Positions 10,400 through 21,800 of a DNA stretch of 64,000 nucleotides are shown piece by piece (position 1 is the stretch's first letter; every line of letters begins with the position of its first letter). The stretch covers positions 62,001 through 126,000 of the forward strand of contig JAQOTA010000024.1 of NCBI GenBank assembly GCA_029532415.1, read 5' to 3'. This DNA is from Marasmius tenuissimus (lineage: Eukaryota > Basidiomycota > Agaricomycetes > Agaricales > Marasmiaceae). The notes beneath the pieces are model-generated. The model saw only the letters and a list, made by a program, of their open reading frames with translations, was not told where the DNA came from and searched no databases. A program made the position numbers and the translations under genes.

Positions 10400-10970
10400 T
10401 ATGACAGCGCCCATGAGCGCCCATAAGGAAAATCACGAAATCCAATACAAAATCGTCATAGCGCAGTCAGGTCGAGAGAACAAGCAACAGCATTGGCACG
10501 CTCGACTGATTTTGAAATTCTCAGCCTTCACCCTCGCCCTTAGCAGTGACTCAACGACGCCGGCCCACGATGACTCCAGCTAGCGCCTAGCTTGTCAACT
10601 TCGCGGTCGGAAACGAACTACTTCTGTAAATACTGTCAGCAGTCGCAACAAAGGATCTCAGTGGTTACTCATGCATCGTAGACGAGGTAATCTCAGCGCC
10701 GTAACTTGAATGTTTCCAAAGTAATTTTGCTGTTTCGTTTATCCTTTTGACCAGTACCACTGAGCCCTGCCTCCTTTCATCAAGCTTTTTGCATGCCAGT
10801 GTGTTGATTGCACTCTGTAACAAAACGCGTCGGTCCAAAGGCCAGTAGATAACAAATGAACACTCACAGGTGTTAGGCTTGGTTCTTGCGCGAACGCGTC
10901 CATTTTTGGCGGTTTGAAGTGACTACAGCCCTACTTGTACTAGTAGTCTACTCAGCGATGTAGGAGTGAC
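10400..10970 (-). pseudogene. Decayed POL12 fragment upstream of paralogue A
   Basis: Two blocks align with the intact POL12 gene on the same strand. Bases about 10400-10600 match the POL12 3' end and downstream flank (16100-16310), including the CTCAGCCTTCA...CCTCGC stretch of the last exon. Bases about 10760-10970 match the exon 3 / exon 2 junction and exon 2 (about 17870-18060), including GCGCGAACGCGTCCAT against GCGCGAAGACGCGTCCAT. The exons between are missing and no frame is open. It lies upstream of A as POL12 lies upstream of B. Confidence 0.7.
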
Positions 10971-11959
10971 CGATGGAGGACGTTCGGCCATGTGTCGAGA
11001 GCCGTTGATGGCGTATACAGTCGATCTAGAGCTCGTCAACATCAAGGCTATGCCTGTTGCAGAAGTGACATCATTCGACGTCTTTTCTTGCTGTGTATAT
11101 GCGAGCCAGATACATATGTGTAGTACATGAAGGGATAGACCTTGGCCCGGGGAATAACAGTGATTTGAAGTCTCAAGTCGTTGAGGATTCTCGAAAGGCA
11201 TTTTATGACCATTTCTCGTGCAGAGAGATCAATTTTGACGATCTGGATTCAAGAGATCATGAGGGCGGGAAGAGAGGTCAAGCAAGCGCCCACCCGGACC
11301 AATCACGAATTATACCACTATCTCTACCAACACGACACCGACTTCCATTACTTCATTTCACTCATCTGAATCAATGCTCTCTCTCCTCTCGAAGACTCAA
11401 TGACTAGTTTCTTGAAGCCTAGTCTCGAAATGACCATCCCGAGTGAGAAAGAGAAAACTAGGATTGTACGTACTATGTCCATCTCACACCCGGCCGGTCT
11501 CATAAATTACCTTAGTCGCAGCAATGGCACAATAGGTAGTGGTCGTCGGATCGAGCTCGAATACACTCGTTGGTCATTCCGGACGATAAAGGTTGTTCGG
11601 GATATATACGACAAAGGCTTCAGATTCTGGAGGATTTGTGCGCACAAAAGTGATACCCTACTACCGAGTCGTATATGGCGCCAGAGTCGACGTCGAGTCA
11701 ACATTCAATGAGTACTTGATTAGTGCAATTAATGGGGTCAAACGTATCGGCGAAGCTACACACCGATGGCGATGATTTCACAGTTACCGGTGCGGGTCTG
11801 AGGGAGTATGGAAGGTGATATGGAAGGGAATGATCAAGAGCGGCCCGAGTAATGAACGAAGGGACACTGATGGTACTACTGATGACTGCTATAGGTATGC
11901 AAGCTTTTCTATATAGTTGTTTTGGGGATAATCCTAACTCATCGACCGCAGAAAGGACC
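10971..11959. other. Gene-poor spacer between paralogue B 3' flank and the POL12 fragment
   Basis: Only short unconnected reading frames are present (for example 11400-11711 on +). None shows a recognisable domain or a consistent intron structure. I see nothing supportable here. Confidence 0.4.
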
Positions 11960-12137
11960 ATTCCTGCCACCGTTGTTGAGATTGGGATGCTTATTTTCCT
12001 TGCCGACAAGTTGGCTATCCTACTAGAGACTATCCTTGCTGCTCTATTCGTCTCCTCGCCCTCCTGTACTATCATCGCCCTCGAGTCAGCTGTCCGCTAC
12101 TAATGCCATACAGAATTCCGTCCGAATAGTCCCCAGG
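11960..12137 (-). pseudogene. Untranslated remnant of the paralogue B tail
   Basis: Directly after the B stop codon the minus strand still resembles the tail-encoding sequence of paralogue D. For example GACAGCTGA..., then GATAGTAC followed by GAGGGCGAGGAG, match D around 50737-50785. The frame is broken by the TGA at 12138-12140 and further stops. This is a decayed extension of gene B, not a separate gene. Confidence 0.65.
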
Positions 12138-15100
12138 TCAACTTGGTACGAAGTCTATCGTGAGCTCTCTAAATAAGTACTGACGGTCGTTCCCCAGTTG
12201 AATCCGCAGCTCATAAACGCCCATCTGTAGTTCAGGGAATCCTTCTACTGACACACATTCGAACTCGGGAGAGTCGGATACAACGAGATCGAAGCGGAGC
12301 GTGTGGCCATCGTCGTGTTCGGAAGCACTGGTTTCCCCGACTGGACTGCGCCGCGTAAGTATAGCAACGAAGGCGATGGCATTCCAAAGAGGCTTTAGCG
12401 AGAGGTGCAAAACGATTTTGCCGGGTTGAGGGAGATATATCATGGCGCAAACATCTGCACGATTTGTTAGAAGCATGTCATGCCGATACATAAGAGCGGC
12501 GTTGTAGTTGCCGTCGTTCACGGGATTGAGGTCGCATCCGACGGTGTATGTGAATACGCCTCCGCTCCGCGCCACTTCTTTCCAGTTCAGACGATTAGCA
12601 GCGAGAGCTTGGTCAACATTTGTTCTGTCGATATCGGTGCAGCCGTCGAACAGAAGATAAATGATCCCGCGATGTCTCTGCAGGATAGACACAATCAATT
12701 GGCGAGTTTCGTTGTTGAGCAGGAGGTTATTGGGGAGCACGGATGTCAGTGAAAGTAGTGGAGGGAAGGAGTGAAGAAGATGGAGCACATCGAGCGCGAA
12801 CCTGTTCGAGTTAACGTGTGAGTGTGAATAGATTTGTAGAAATCGGACTGATTCAATCTGGAGGGATAATGACTTCGATGTCCCTTCTGAATATTGACGA
12901 ATCTGGGTGTATGGGGGACTGAATTCAGGGGATCCTGGACCGTATGGATCAATGCGGTCATCAAGTGAAGACCCTTTGGCGTCTCGCAAACGGCATAATG
13001 ACGACCGGAGGAAGCCGACCATATTATGATAGACTGGGGTTGGGACATCTGCCTGACCATCCACGGTGAAGAGGGGGAGAAGCCCCTTCCTGGCGTACCC
13101 CAGACTTTTGAGCAACGGGAGCTCAAATAATTCGGAAATAGCTGGTGATCGTTTGGGGTGATCCATAATGATAGCAATGGTTTTTTCCCAGCTTCGTAGC
13201 GCGATGCTATCACTGGTCGCTTGGCGCAAGGACCGAAGCTCTTGTACCAATACATCGTACGTTGTCTCGTAGTTGAAAAGCGCAGCAGACTGGTCTGGTC
13301 TATTTCCCCATCTCCTGTGACACGTCGCCTTCTCTAACGCAATTCGGTCTTCCATGCCTTGGATCCACTCGAGCGCAAGTCGGCGGAAATGATTCGGGGA
13401 CGGCGAGATAGGCCGAACGAAACGATGCTCGAGGATACAAAGGTAGACCTCCATGACAGCGCTCTCCAAGATAAGTCCCCATTCGGTCGCTTGAACAGTC
13501 CGGAAGACTCCGAGAAGTAAATTTCCCCTCTGCTCAGTATAATCGCCCTTGGTATCATTCATTTGACGCATTCGGATGTAGTCCTTGTCAGCTTTTGTCA
13601 GAGGGACAGCTTTTCCGATGATTCCTGGGTGAGGAGAAGAGGGAAGGGTAACATTCCACGACAGAGCCAATTGATTGTTAACCGGGTTGTCGACCGCGCA
13701 CAGCCGGCTGAAAAGTCGAAAGGAATGATCAGTGAGGAGGTCGAGTGTTTGGCGGTCAATGATCGTGATCGACTCCAGCTGTGCCTTATTCTCTAGAACG
13801 ACTCGAAGCGCACGGGTGCCAGGAACATCCTGGGAATGCGAGGTAAAGACGGTATAGGAGCTATCTCCATCAATGAAGACGGATATGGAGGCCCACTTCG
13901 ATTCAGTTCGGCAAATGGTCATGCAAAGAAGTTTCCTCTCGCATGTGGCATTGACATCAGGAATGATACTGTAATACAGCAAAATGCCCTTCAACTCCTC
14001 CATTTCGAGTCGGGGTAGTGGTCCTATATATGGGGCAGCAGTAGCGAAGAAATCGTCGGCATTCTCTACGATGAAAGAGTCTTTCTCGTCCTTATGCCAT
14101 GCTAATGCAAATTTGTAAGGCGTGGTGAGCTGCGAGAGAAGTCGAGGAGTGGTGATCAGCGGAAAAGGCGACTTGGGAGGATCGGAAACAAGCTGGTCAG
14201 CGTTGTTCGACGAAGTAGAGGTTCCAAGGACAGGAGTGCTGACTGGCTCGGAGCCCCCAAAAATGAGAGGAGTGTGAGCCGTAAGATCCTTGCTACGCAG
14301 TGCCAGTTTCATCGTCATCCCTGTGTTCCCTTCATCCCAAGAGGGATTCCAACCCCATAATGCGATGCGGAGAATCGCGAGACCGGTTTCCATCCCGAAC
14401 CAGACGTATGGGCCATTCTTCACCTCCGTCCGGCTGACGAGGTTGAAGCAACCAACGTAACCAGCGACAATCATGGCCATCCCAGCGATGAGAAGCGTCT
14501 GAAGGAAGAACATGAGGGCATCTTGTGATAGGCTGTGGGCCTCAAGCACGCCTTGTAGCTCCGCCAGGTGTTTCCTGTCCACCTTTTTCTCCGGATCAGC
14601 ATCACGACCTAGCTCATCGCGAATTTCTTCTCGGAGAGCACGCAGTCGCAACTCCAGAAGTGTATCCCTTTCTTCAATAGCTTCCTCGATTTTGAGAGGA
14701 TACCGCTTGCGCGCCTTCATCAGGAGTAAACTGTTCATGGTGATACTATGTATCCTGATCTGGAGGGCGAACTGCACTGAAACCACGCACAGCAGGGAAC
14801 CAAAAGAGCGGAGGACGGGGAATAACCATGATAACGCATGCCCCCAATTGTCGCGAATGAGATAAAGATAAGGTGTGATGCCGACAAGTGATAACCCCAT
14901 CGAGCTCAAGACGAGTGAGGCATTCCATGGTAGATCCGAAAAGGAGGGCTGATTGAAGGACATTCGTATCAGCGTGGAGGATTTGAACAAAAAGCATGAT
15001 GACTACGCACCAATTTCACTGAACCTGTACCGTCTATACTCTTCTTGCTCGAACCATCTGTACTGCTCCGCCAACCGAACCATTCAATGCAAGACACTAG

Positions 15101-15469
15101 CTCTGGATCGTCGATATGTTGCTCCTTCATCAAGCGATGTAGCTGTACTTCGGCTCCATATTGCTTCGTGCCTTTCACAAGGGTGGCCATAGACGACACC
15201 GAACCCTTGGTGTCAAACCCGGCGTCATCCAACCACCATCCACCATAGAAAGGTTTTGTCGTAGTGGCCAAGAGCGTCGCAAACGCCGTCTTCACAATCC
15301 CGAGGCTACCAAAGATCGAAAGAGGCGTAGCGGCGGCGAATAGGTAACCCTTGTCTAGAGCGGTGCCTACGTGTCGCTCGCATTGCTCTGTGCCTAGCAA
15401 AGGGAGTAGGGCGGAGACTTCCTGGATTCCACCTGAGAGGGTGTCACCAAAGTTTGGCGGTCCTGACAT
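12138..15469 (-). CDS. Paralogue B: large multi-membrane-span protein, tail lost
   Basis: Two exons: complement(12138..14948, 15011..15469), about 1089 residues, intron 62 nt in phase 0 at the same site as in A, C and D. It has the same exon-1 block, the same hydrophobic helices and the same GPYVWFGMET motif as the other copies. A Lys/Arg/Glu-rich coiled-coil-like stretch lies between the second and third hydrophobic segments. Compared with A and C, the protein stops right after the conserved LTIDFVPS-type motif, so the second intron and acidic last exon are not used; matching but untranslated sequence follows. It lies about 760 bp downstream of POL12 on the same strand. The family is unrecognised. 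Confidence 0.85.
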
Positions 15470-16227
15470 TCCTAAGCTCGCTTCAGCATCATATAACGAC
15501 CGGTCGAAGCGAACGAGCTCATACCTCTCGGCTTAAGGGTCCAACGTTCAGTAAGTGTCAAATGGGAAGATGGAGGTCGAGACCGCCTTGAGATGGTTTA
15601 TGCACGGTGTCAACCGTAACGGGAACTTTCCGGCTTTCCATCTGTCAAATCCTCATGCTTGCTCCGGATCCCGCGAGCCCCGAGATGCCCCTGAATCCGC
15701 TTTCTTCTTATGTAGAGGAATATCCTGCTGCATGGGTATCCGCCAAATTTCCTTGCTTCGGTACGGTCCGACACTTTTGAGCGTTCATTCGATGCGATGG
15801 AGTACTGCTGAGCCGTGACCTTCAATTCGCTGGTGGGTACACAGGACTGAGTTATGTTCAATGGGAAGAGACCAGGACCGACGAGTGGTACTCCAAGCCA
15901 TTTTGTGGGCTTGGGGCCATGCGGTCTTGGGGATTGAAGTTTACTGTGCTGCCCTAAAAGTAAATCCTTGAAAGTCGTGCACGGGGGAATAGTATTGGAA
16001 ACAGGACTCAGGTTGGAGAGTGTTGGTCGAGGTTGGTCGTCACACCAGGTCACTGTGACTACAGACTATATTAGACTATAATTAATGTCACAAATCGTGA
16101 CGCCTATGGGCGCCCATAGGTACAACTTCGAGACGAGACAATGATCGGTAATACAACATATACTGCAGAGCAACAGAAAGCAGGAAACAAAGCAACTGCA
16201 TACTTGACTAAAATCACCCTAAATCGA
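15470..16227. other. Spacer between POL12 and paralogue B
   Basis: Presumed 5' flank of B and 3' flank of POL12. No gene is supported. Parts (about 15640-15815) are shared with the flank of paralogue A, and an 18-bp palindrome lies at 16103. Confidence 0.5.
16103..16120. promoter_or_regulatory. Perfect 18-bp palindrome with GGGCGCCC core
   Basis: CCTATGGGCGCCCATAGG is its own reverse complement. The matching place upstream of paralogue A (10405-10423) has two direct GCGCCCAT units instead. Similar GGGCGC pairs occur at other intergenic places in the window. It may be a dimeric regulator's site; function is inferred only. Confidence 0.4.
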
Positions 16228-18525
16228 TCAACCGCTGACTTTCACAACTTCAGCCTTCAGCCTCGCACTCAACGATGCCCCTGGCGCTGTTGCCGCAAGT
16301 TCTAGCGTCCCATAAACACCTTTGCTGACCGAAGACGGATTGATGAATAGCGTTGAGTTGACTCTCTGTGACAAACATGGTGAGAATCACCGAGTACCAG
16401 CACAAGGCGAGAATACCAACGAACCTTACTGAACTGCTTGAACTTGCTCGGGAAGATCAAGACATCGGGCGCGTATTCTTCCACATCGACATCGAGCTTC
16501 AGCCCCGCGGAATGGGTCACGTCGAGGTTGACCTCGCCGGACAACTCGGAGGGTACTGGAAAGACAGGATAGAAACTGTGTGTAGTGATGAGGGAATGGT
16601 CACACATATTTAGGGGGAAAAATTGGAATACCTCCGTTGTTGTAATAGATGGCGGCACAAATTTCCCATGGAATCGGTCCCAGTGTCCTCCGGGGTTTGG
16701 GGTGGGATGGAGTCAACTTCCTCGCCCCGTTTCGTGACTTCCTCTTTGCGGAGGTGGAACAGAGTGTCCACACTCGTCGCGCCAAAGGATACACCATTGA
16801 TCGAAAATCGAGTTGGATTGGGTACGAGATGTATTCTCTGAAAGGACGGTGCTCGAGTCAACATTAAGGACGACTTTTGATGGAAGATCTTACCGAATCG
16901 TGCTTCGTGATCTCAGGGCCGATTTCGCGTTGAGGGTACACGGCATGCGAGCTTATTAGGTCCTTCACACTAGGTATAAGGACAGCGATACTGCCAGGCG
17001 ACGATTCGAAAAATTGGCGAAGCGGTTCCAAGAATATTCGATTAAAGAGAGCAAGCGGCGGTTCATCTACATCTCCCTCCGCTATCAAAGGATGTGTAGA
17101 GTCCACAAACGGGCCCGTCTGAAAGAGTAGTGAAAGGGATGAGCGACAAGGATCTGTTTCAGACAAATATAACCCCTACCAGGAGGATAACCGCCGGCTT
17201 CGACTGCTTCAGGGCGCCCAGCAGCGATCGCCACGGCGCGTACTTCAAATCAGAATCGGGCGTGTAAGGACCACATCCAATTGCCATCGAGAACGGTGAA
17301 GCTACAACACTGGGATCGGGTTTTGTGGGCGGCGAACTCGAATTCAGAGTGCTCTTCAGTGGCGGTAGCTATCGTCGAGATTGGTTACTACAGGCACAAA
17401 AGAAACGAGAGTTTTACGTGCCATCAGTATCTCGCTCGCTGAGAACCACTCTCCGCTACCATTCTTCCCCTTAAGAGCAACTATGGCGCCGGGGAAGACT
17501 GTCGCAGCACCCGCTCCCTGAGCACCACCGCGTATTTTGAGAGAGGGTTCGAAGCGAAGTGGAACTCTGACACCACCGCAAAGCATTCGTGATGACTCCA
17601 GTGTGAGACTGGTCTCTGTCAACTTCACTGTGGTTTCGGTATCATGAGTTATTCGACCCACGACCACAATCTCTTCCTGCGAGGGCCGTCAGTATTTGAA
17701 AGGAAAAGGTCCGGTTGGTTACTCACATCGGTCGTCGATGAAGGGTCCCCCAGGTCCTTCATATCATAATGTTTTCGTACCAATTCCGCAATTTCATCTA
17801 TCCTCTCATCCAGCACTGTCGAATCTTCATTCAGCCACGAGTGAGATTTTGCAGCGACAAAAACGGACCTTGACTCCTTTCATTGAGCTTTTCGTACATG
17901 TATCGATCTATACCGGGTCGTGGAAGTCCGAAGCTTGGTAGAAAACGTACGGCCACTTACAGCCTCTTTCCTTGCGCGAAGACGCGTCCATCTTTGGCCC
18001 TTTGAATACAACTTTGCTTCCAGCCCTGCTCGGTCCAGCAATACTCGAGGATTCGAATCCGCCAGAACCAGGCTCCATCTTCACCTGCACCTCTCCCCCA
18101 CCCATCCCCGCCTTCATGGCCATGTTTCTATTCATGAATTGTGGCAACCTCGCGCGATTCACAGCTGCTGCACCAGACACTCGTGGTTGTACTCTTGTCG
18201 CGGTATTTTGTGTCATCTCGCGTTTGATCTGTGCCTTCACTCCTGCAAGCGAATCCATCGTGAACCGTGCTACTTCGTGTGCGCGTGCTGGTGTCGAACT
18301 GAATGTAGCTGCTTCCCACTTAAATTGTAGTTGTTCGGGTGTTAGGTTGTATATTCGACATATCGATAGACCTGGTCAAAGGAGCGTCCCATAAGTATAA
18401 ACTGTCGCAACGAATAGAAGATGATTTGACTTACATTCCTCGAGCAGTTTCGAATTCGACGCGACCTCATCACCAAGTCTATTGCACAGGTCTTCAGAAA
18501 CTGAGGATGAGGATGGTGAGGACAT
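16228..18525 (-). CDS. POL12: DNA polymerase alpha subunit B
   Basis: Ten exons: complement(16228..16365, 16425..16575, 16632..16837, 16894..17118, 17180..17368, 17422..17676, 17727..17815, 17869..17907, 17961..18371, 18435..18525), 597 residues, which is the usual length. Pol12/POLA2 is the regulatory subunit of the polymerase alpha-primase complex that starts DNA synthesis in the nucleus. The N-terminus is helical; a short basic linker leads to RYMYEKLNER. The OB-fold segment begins at EEIVVVGRIT and carries VFPGAIVALKG. The inactive phosphoesterase domain includes AIGCGPYTPD, GPFVDSTHP, VLIPSVKDL, INGVSFGATS and APDVLIFPSKF, all typical of the family. The exon 5/6 junction keeps frame only with a GC-AG intron (17369-17421). 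An MluI box lies upstream. Start ATG 18525 is the first in frame. Confidence 0.95.
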
Positions 18526-18818
18526 GATGGTGTTGGAAAAAGACGCGACAACAAAACGCGTCGACGTTATTTTGGTCTGTTTGGTCCCTGCTACGCTCAG
18601 ATCAGGCAGACTCAGAGATGGATAAAGACGAATGTTCATTGGAAGTCGTGAGTCAATAAGTAGTTTGCTATCTATCTATACACCTATTATATTTCTTTGC
18701 CTAGTATGTGTGTGGCGTTTAGTGAGTAAGATAAATAAAAAGCAGAAGATGTAATGCTACAATATGCGATGCGTCGAACCCCTCAGAACATGAACAGACC
18801 CAAGTGCCGAAAAATATG
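18526..18818. other. Intergenic region, POL12 promoter / 3' flank of the next gene
   Basis: About 290 bp between the POL12 start (18525) and the stop of the upstream minus-strand gene (18819). Apart from the MluI box it holds AT-rich sequence with no supported gene. Confidence 0.5.
18556..18561. promoter_or_regulatory. MluI cell-cycle box (ACGCGT) upstream of POL12
   Basis: AAAACGCGTCG lies about 30 bp before the POL12 start codon, with a second GACGCGAC nearby (18542-18549). ACGCGT boxes bound by MBF drive G1/S expression of DNA-replication genes, including polymerase alpha subunits, in yeasts. The site is seen; use here is inferred. Confidence 0.5.
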
Positions 18819-21800
18819 TTACAGTTTGCTGACTGAACCTGGTGTAGTGGCAATAATCGAAGAAGTAGAGGAAAATGTCGATGGCAACTTCTGTATTGGC
18901 TGCAACTTGCGCTTGACATCTTTCAAGACAGCAGTTTTGGGGTTCCAGTCTCGGAAGGCGTCCCGAAGTTGAGATATTTCTTCTGTGAAGAGGCGAGCCA
19001 CCTTTTCGTCGGCAATGAGATCACGCAGCGCCCAAGGTATCTGAAAGAGGAACGAGAGGGTCACTAAGCGGGAGGATACAAAAATCACCATGACACTTAC
19101 CTCGTAGTCGTTCTGCTCTGCACCAGCATTGAACGGCTCTACTCGAAGTTCGGGATGCTCCGCCAGACCATCATTAGTGAGGAAAAGGTAATTGACAGCA
19201 AGCCTGTGGTAAAGCGTCAGAGGAAGCCTACAAGAAAGAGGGTCACACATACGCATAGTTAGAAAGCTCTTCGTACGCAGTCGAATGCCCAACGCCGCTC
19301 AACGTTCCGGCTGTGACATCGGATAAGTGGGCTAAAAGACCACTATCCGACAATCCACAATTCAAGACCCGAAGTAGAAGTACGAGAAGGTTGGAAAGGA
19401 AGTCAGAAGAGCTACAAAGCAGTGGTCAATACCGATATCCCCAACGAAATACCGGCACCTACGTGTACGCATCGCCGTCAATGTACAGGGCTCGAAGAAT
19501 CAATGGATGGGAGGCGGCAGTGAAGAGCCCCGAATATATCGGTACGACCTGGTCGTCTAACGATGCGACGTACACCATCTTCGTCTGGAATACGGTGAGC
19601 AAAGTGGCGGTAGAACGATCACAGGACAGCTTACCCCGTGGTTAACTACATTCTCCAGCGCCTTGACATATGACTTGGAGACTTCACTCTCCGTGTCCTG
19701 GACACGAATGTCAGAATCTTGACTCAACGCTTGAACAAGTTACTCGTTCATACCTGGAAGTCAAACAGTTCACGCGCGGCAGTGGACTCGAAGTACTGAA
19801 AGGATGGAGGTGAGGATCCTCGAACAATCACAAAGTCGTTAGAGGGACTCACTTGAATATAGGGCTGTACAAGTGCACTCGAGCTGAGATACCTCAAGGG
19901 ACCCAAGTGGATGCCGCAAAGCGCCAGACAACAAACCCTCTGAGGCTTCAGTGGAATCATATTGACGCCCAAGTCAGCCAGAGCTTCTGTCCCTGCAGCA
20001 TTCTTCGCCGTCCTGATATGTCGGTCCTTGATTAGGCGATCCAACAGATGTGTAGAGACAACGGATCCCTGGGAATGAGTAGCGACGAAGATAGCGTCGG
20101 CGTTGTGAAGGTCGGACATCCATTCCTTATTTGACAGAAGGCTATTGTAGAGTCTGGAAAAGTGAGGCTTAGCACCCCCATAAGCCGAGAGAGTAAAGAA
20201 TGACACGCACTTTTCAACTCGACGATCAATGGTTCCCTCTCCCTCTAACGGTATCGTCGTAATCTTCTCAAGCTTGACCCCATGAACTTCCTGGAACTCT
20301 TCAAGGGCTTGCACCATCATATTCACAAACTTGGGACTCGTCCCAGTCGGCTATTCACGGGCGGTCAGCATCTGATAAATGTCACAAGCAGCGAATAAAC
20401 TCACCTCTCCTAGCATAGTTCTCATAATCGCACCTGGAAACCACCCATGTATCCCAATCACCACCACCTTCTTACACCCTCTGAGAACATCCCTCACATG
20501 TCCCTCAGTAGTCTGCCCCTCCTTCCCACTCCCTCCAGCTCCCTTTCCAGCAATACCCTGACTCATCTTTTCCGCTGGATTCCCCGCCAACTTCTTGAAC
20601 ACCGGGGGCTCCTCGAACGGTGGACCTCGACCCTCAAGCACATCCAACGCTCTCGGAAGCCCTTTACCCCACTCTTCCCATGACCACACATCGCGATGAG
20701 TCTGGCTGGCCGACACCGAAGACGACCTTCTACCCATCCCGGGACGACTTCCAGCTTGCGGCTTTCCATCCGCCCCTAGCAACCATTTCCCGACCCTTCC
20801 AAGCCTTCGAACCATCCCATCACCACCAGGCTCAACGTGTCTCCTCGGTACGATACTTCTAGGTGGTGTATGGAAAGTATCGGCCCATGTAGGAAGAACT
20901 AGATTTGGTGGTCTTGGTGGCGCCGCCGGATTCGAAGGCCCAGATTTCTTCGTAGGCGAAGAAGATGCGGTTGCCGGAGGAGGGGCTGATTTAACGGAAG
21001 GTGTAGGACTGAGCTTCTTCTTCTTACTGGACGGAGAGCCAGAGGTAGACAGTAGCGATTGACCTTCCCGTCGAACGTCGTCCGAGACGGTTATAGTCGG
21101 CGGTGGTCCTTTAGCTTTCTGCTTTCCCTTCGTAGTGTTGGGACTGGCTGGCGAAGCTTTGTCCTTGTCCTTCTCATCGGTCAAACTCTGCTTCGCCGGA
21201 GCGGACTTGATAGAGGCCGGTTTGCTTCCCGCAATTGTTCCATTCGGTACCTTCAACCTCTCGACATCCTTGCTCTTCGCAACCGCGTCTCCACTAGCAC
21301 CTTCGGCCTCATCCAGATCCAAATCCATGACCTCCATCCCATTCTCATCCCTCTTCACGTCCTTATTCTCCGCATGATCCTTGATCAACTTGTTCTTCAT
21401 ACTAACGGTCGCAAATAACGACGCCCACCCTGAACTATACCGACTCGTTATCGCCGTATCCAAAGGATTCGAATTCTTCTCCCGTTCCTCTCGTTCCCGC
21501 TCCTCCCTCTCCTTCTCTTCCCGCTCCTTCTCCTTCTCCTCTCTCTCCCTCTGCTCATCCAATTCCTTCTGCCTCGCCAACGCCTCCTCCTTAATCTTCT
21601 CGGACTCCGTCATATGTGCTCCCAATTCTCCGAAATCACCACCTCCACCCATGGGCCCGCCATCTTCACTAGGAGTAATAATAGGCGCAGCGGTGCCCCA
21701 ACTCCAGGGAGCGAACCAAGACCCACTCTTCGCACCCATCGTATCCGAGGAAAACACCGATCCCGGTTTCTTCGTGGCCACCTTCGTCGGAATATGTGGT

